NCBI GenBank assembly: GCA_040879165.1
Contig: JBBDKV010000003.1
Span: 124,001-188,000 of the forward strand
DNA from: JBBDKV01 sp040879165
Lineage (GTDB): Bacteria > Patescibacteriota > Microgenomatia > UBA1400 > PJMF01
Length of the DNA: 64,000 nucleotides
Direction of reading: 5' to 3'
Made by a program: the position numbers and the translations under genes. Below the pieces are notes generated by a model. That model saw only the letters and a list, made by a program, of their open reading frames with translations. It did not search any database and had not been told where the DNA came from. Position 1 is the stretch's first letter. Every line of letters begins with the position of its first letter. Shown piece by piece: positions 61,481 through 64,000 of this stretch.

Positions 61481-63802
61481 CTATGTTCCCGTTGTAATAT
61501 CAGAGCCGCTTGAATTTTTGGCTGTTTCTCCAGGTACCAATCGAATCCGCTGCAAACGCAGCGCGTTGAGCACCACCGAAACACTGGAAAACGCCATCGC
61601 TGCCCCAGCAAACAGTGGCTGCAACTGAATACCGAAAAATGGATAAAGCACACCCATGGCCACTGGAATCAGGGTGACGTTATAGGCAAATGCCCAAAAT
61701 AAATTTTGTTTAATAATGCGCAGCGTACTCTTGGCCAACACAAGCGCCTGAGGCACCAGTCGAATATCGCTGTGCAGTAATACCACTTCAGCGGCACCTC
61801 GAGCTACGTCAGTACCACCGCCCATGGCAATCCCCAGATGAGCTCGGGCAAGAGCAGGGGCGTCATTAATGCCATCGCCCACAAATGCCACCTTCTTACC
61901 ACTATTCGTCAACTCAGCTACCACAGCTTCCTTTTGATCAGGCAACACTTCTGCTTGAATGTTGCCAATACCCACCTGAGCAGCTATGGCTTCAACCGTT
62001 TTTTGCGTATCACCACTCAGTAACAGTATCTCCAATCCTTGTTGCTGCAGTTGTGCCACCGTCTCAGCCGCACCAGCTCTCAAAGTGTCTGCTAGTGCGA
62101 TGCTTCCCAAATGCTTGCCTGCTGCGCCAATCTGAATTACCGTTTGTCCAGCTTTCTGCCATTGTTCAGTTCGAGCCAAGGCTTTTTTATCCAAAGAAAT
62201 CTTTTGCTCCTGTAAAAATGCTTTTGTCCCGATAATCACTTCTTTTGGACCAAATGTTGCGCGAACGCCTTTTCCCGCTGCTTCTTCAACCTCACCCAGC
62301 GCTGTTGCTTCAGAGCTCACTCCCAATGCCTCAAAATGCCGCACCACTGCTGCTGCCAACGGATGCTGTGACTGAGTTTCTAGTGTTAGAATCTGCTGTT
62401 GTAATTTCTGTACTTGCTGCTGGGAAAGGGTAGACGAAAAAAATGTGTCAGTAACGCTGGGCTTACCTTCAGTCAAGGTGCCTGTTTTATCAAAAATGAT
62501 GGTCGTAACTTCTTGTGCAAGCTCGAGCGCTTGAGCATCTTTAATCAAAATACCTACCTGCGCTCCACGCCCCACACCCGCAATCAGCGCCGTCGGCGTC
62601 GCCAAACCCAGTGCACACGGACACGCAATAATCAGCACCGCGGTCATACTGACCATGCCGTATAACCAACCAGGATCTGGACCAAACAACCACCACACTC
62701 CAAATGCCACCAAAGATAAACCAAGCGCCACCGGCACAAAATAGCCCGCAATCGTATCAACCAACTGCTGTACCTGTGGTCGAGAAGCCTGAGCACGCCG
62801 CACCAGTTCAATAATTTGTGACAAAAACATCTCGCCGCCAACTTTTTCCGTCACCATCTCAAAACTGCCTGCTGCGTTCACCGTCGCCCCAACTACACCG
62901 TCACCGACCTCTTTGGTAACGGGCACACTCTCTCCAGTCACCATACTTTCATCAAGCACTGCACTACCTGTAACGATCTTGCCATCAACCGGCACTTGCT
63001 GCCCTGCTTTGACTAGCAATCGATCACCCACAACAACATCCTGCAACTCAACTCGCTCAATACTGCCGTCTGCGCCAATTCGAAACGCTTCTCGTGGCTG
63101 CAGATGAGCCAACGCCTCCAACGCTTCAGCAGTTTTACCCCTGCTTCTCAATTCCAAATATTTACCCAGGGTAACAAAGGCGATAATAGCCGCAGCCGCT
63201 TCAAAATAGAGATGCGGCTCTACGCCCATCGCCAGCAACTGTTCGCTAAATAGTACAGCCACCACTGAGTAGCCATATGCCACAGAGGTTCCAAGTGCAA
63301 TTAGAGTGTCCATTGTCGCCCCGCCAGCTCGCAACGCCGACCATGCGCCTTGGTAGAATCGCCAACCGACCCAGAACTGCACCGGCGTCGCCAACGCCCA
63401 CAAAAGCCAGGGGTTGTGTAACCACATTGACATACCAGGAATCATGGTCAGCAGTAAAATCCCTGTCAAAATCCCAGCAATCCAAAGCCTATTTTTTAGG
63501 TAACGCAACTCAATTTCTCGCTCTTGTTCTGAAACATCTTCAGCTTGGTCAGTCATCACGCTGGCTTTGTATCCAGCTGCAGCGACCGCGTCAATTAGTT
63601 TCTGATCATTCACCTGTTTTGGCTGATACTCAACGACCGCTTGGTGGTTGGCAAAACTTACGGTGGCATCAGTCACACCTGGCTCTTTGACGAGTTTTCG
63701 CTGAATCAGGGTAGCGCAACTAGCACAATGCATACCCGTGATGTGCAAGTTTTTTGTTTCTGTCACTGCTGTAGGTTGTGTAGAATCTGCCTTAGACTGC
63801 AT
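61481..63802 (-). CDS. copA: Copper-translocating P-type ATPase
   Basis: 773 residues from ATG 63802, preceded by AGGAA; a longer frame exists but overlaps the YHS gene. One HMA domain with GMHCASC (residues ~20-26), then eight membrane helices, TGES phosphatase loop (DESMVTGESVPVTKE), CPC in IIACPCALGLATPTA, DKTGT phosphorylation site, HP motif in SQHPLAAAVV, GDGINDAPAL and C-terminal YN...(AFAYNVTLIPVAMG). CPC and single HMA fit a Cu(I) exporter. Stop is followed by a short gap to the tasA cluster. Confidence 0.95.
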   Translation of the reverse strand: MQSKADSTQPTAVTETKNLHITGMHCASCATLIQRKLVKEPGVTDATVSFANHQAVVEYQPKQVNDQKLIDAVAAAGYKASVMTDQAEDVSEQEREIELRYLKNRLWIAGILTGILLLTMIPGMSMWLHNPWLLWALATPVQFWVGWRFYQGAWSALRAGGATMDTLIALGTSVAYGYSVVAVLFSEQLLAMGVEPHLYFEAAAAIIAFVTLGKYLELRSRGKTAEALEALAHLQPREAFRIGADGSIERVELQDVVVGDRLLVKAGQQVPVDGKIVTGSAVLDESMVTGESVPVTKEVGDGVVGATVNAAGSFEMVTEKVGGEMFLSQIIELVRRAQASRPQVQQLVDTIAGYFVPVALGLSLVAFGVWWLFGPDPGWLYGMVSMTAVLIIACPCALGLATPTALIAGVGRGAQVGILIKDAQALELAQEVTTIIFDKTGTLTEGKPSVTDTFFSSTLSQQQVQKLQQQILTLETQSQHPLAAAVVRHFEALGVSSEATALGEVEEAAGKGVRATFGPKEVIIGTKAFLQEQKISLDKKALARTEQWQKAGQTVIQIGAAGKHLGSIALADTLRAGAAETVAQLQQQGLEILLLSGDTQKTVEAIAAQVGIGNIQAEVLPDQKEAVVAELTNSGKKVAFVGDGINDAPALARAHLGIAMGGGTDVARGAAEVVLLHSDIRLVPQALVLAKSTLRIIKQNLFWAFAYNVTLIPVAMGVLYPFFGIQLQPLFAGAAMAFSSVSVVLNALRLQRIRLVPGETAKNSSGSDITTGT

Positions 63803-64000
63803 GAGATTCCTGCTGATGTACCACATACTTGTGAGGGTTTTGCTTGAAACGTTGTACGCAACGACTGGCACAAAAAAAATACTCTTTGCCTTGATATTTT
63901 TCAATAAAACTACTAGTTTTTGGCGACAAACGCATGCCACAGACCGGATCGGCTTGAATGGGCAGCAAATCTTGAATAGTGTGCAAAAACTGTTGTGACT
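63792..64000 (-). CDS. YHS-domain metal-binding protein (cut by window edge)
   Basis: The frame runs from the window edge to a stop at 63792 (about 69 codons). It contains QADPVCGMRLSPKTSS and YFFCASRCVQRFKQNPHKY, i.e. the DPVCGM...C(x)3C pattern of YHS domains that bind copper and similar metals. The upstream end is open at the edge, so the true N-terminus is unknown. Overlaps the CopA start by 11 bases, which suggests coupled expression. Confidence 0.85.
   Translation of the reverse strand, partial: SQQFLHTIQDLLPIQADPVCGMRLSPKTSSFIEKYQGKEYFFCASRCVQRFKQNPHKYVVHQQESHAV

Noticed and set aside
1..64000. UGA recoded as glycine
   Set aside because: TGA ends several genes (Clp ATPase, polymerase Y) exactly where their families end, and conserved glycines use GGN.

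Overview
The window looks like a scaffold from a Patescibacteria (Candidate Phyla Radiation) genome. Evidence: a dense gene layout, a short alanyl-tRNA synthetase without the C-terminal domain, rpoB-rpoC followed directly by rpsL, a large type IV pilus gene set, many CPR-style surface proteins of unknown function (SH3, Cys-rich, FN3, TasA-like), two sortases, and almost no biosynthetic metabolism. TGA is a normal stop (for example after the Clp and polymerase Y genes), so the UGA=Gly code of Gracilibacteria is excluded. I cannot place it below phylum level; Microgenomates-like lineages are a guess. Two runs of 10 Ns (12113-12122, 27399-27408) show that this is a gapped draft assembly. I saw no rRNA, tRNA, CRISPR array or insertion sequence, and no gene-free stretch over 300 bases.

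Layout. 0-7.4 kb (minus): rpoB, rpoC and the start of rpsL, with a rho-independent terminator upstream of rpoB. 7.6-17.9 kb: mltG, yaaA, a CapA-like phosphoesterase, ruvX, a gap-split sortase, a large actin-fold/membrane protein, alaS and two small membrane proteins. 18-25.6 kb (minus): a four-gene surface operon with a 1485-residue Cys-rich secreted protein. 25.7-31.2 kb: RodZ-like protein, YqeY, a DsbA-like protein whose two halves are in swapped order, PrmC, a CobW GTPase and a RecB-type nuclease.

31.3-43.6 kb is the most unusual region. One tightly packed minus-strand series encodes an MIO-type aromatic/histidine ammonia-lyase, a PaaK-like adenylating ligase, a ThiF/E1-like adenylyltransferase, a multi-pass membrane histidine kinase, four minor pilins (one fused to a beta-propeller), a PilM-like membrane protein and a major-pilin-like protein. 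A receiver-only response regulator starts divergently from the lyase. Gene overlaps suggest that small-molecule synthesis, sensing and pilus assembly are expressed together. I regard this as the best candidate for an undescribed system.

43.8-51 kb: pilC, pilB, a Y-family polymerase with a DUF6504-like partner, a truncated phosphatase gene and a membrane-anchored Clp ATPase with degenerate first ATPase module. 51-57.4 kb: cell-envelope genes (sortase, class A PBP, LysM protein, LCP ligase, MscL, YggT). 57.4-61.3 kb: a TasA/SipW matrix-fibre cluster. 61.5-64 kb: a copper P-type ATPase preceded by a YHS-domain gene.

Regulation. Many first genes of transcription units have a TATAAT-like box only 6-9 bases before the ATG, which suggests leaderless mRNAs. 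Other genes (rpoB, the lyase, dsbA-like, polY, yggT, tasA, copA) carry clear Shine-Dalgarno sequences.
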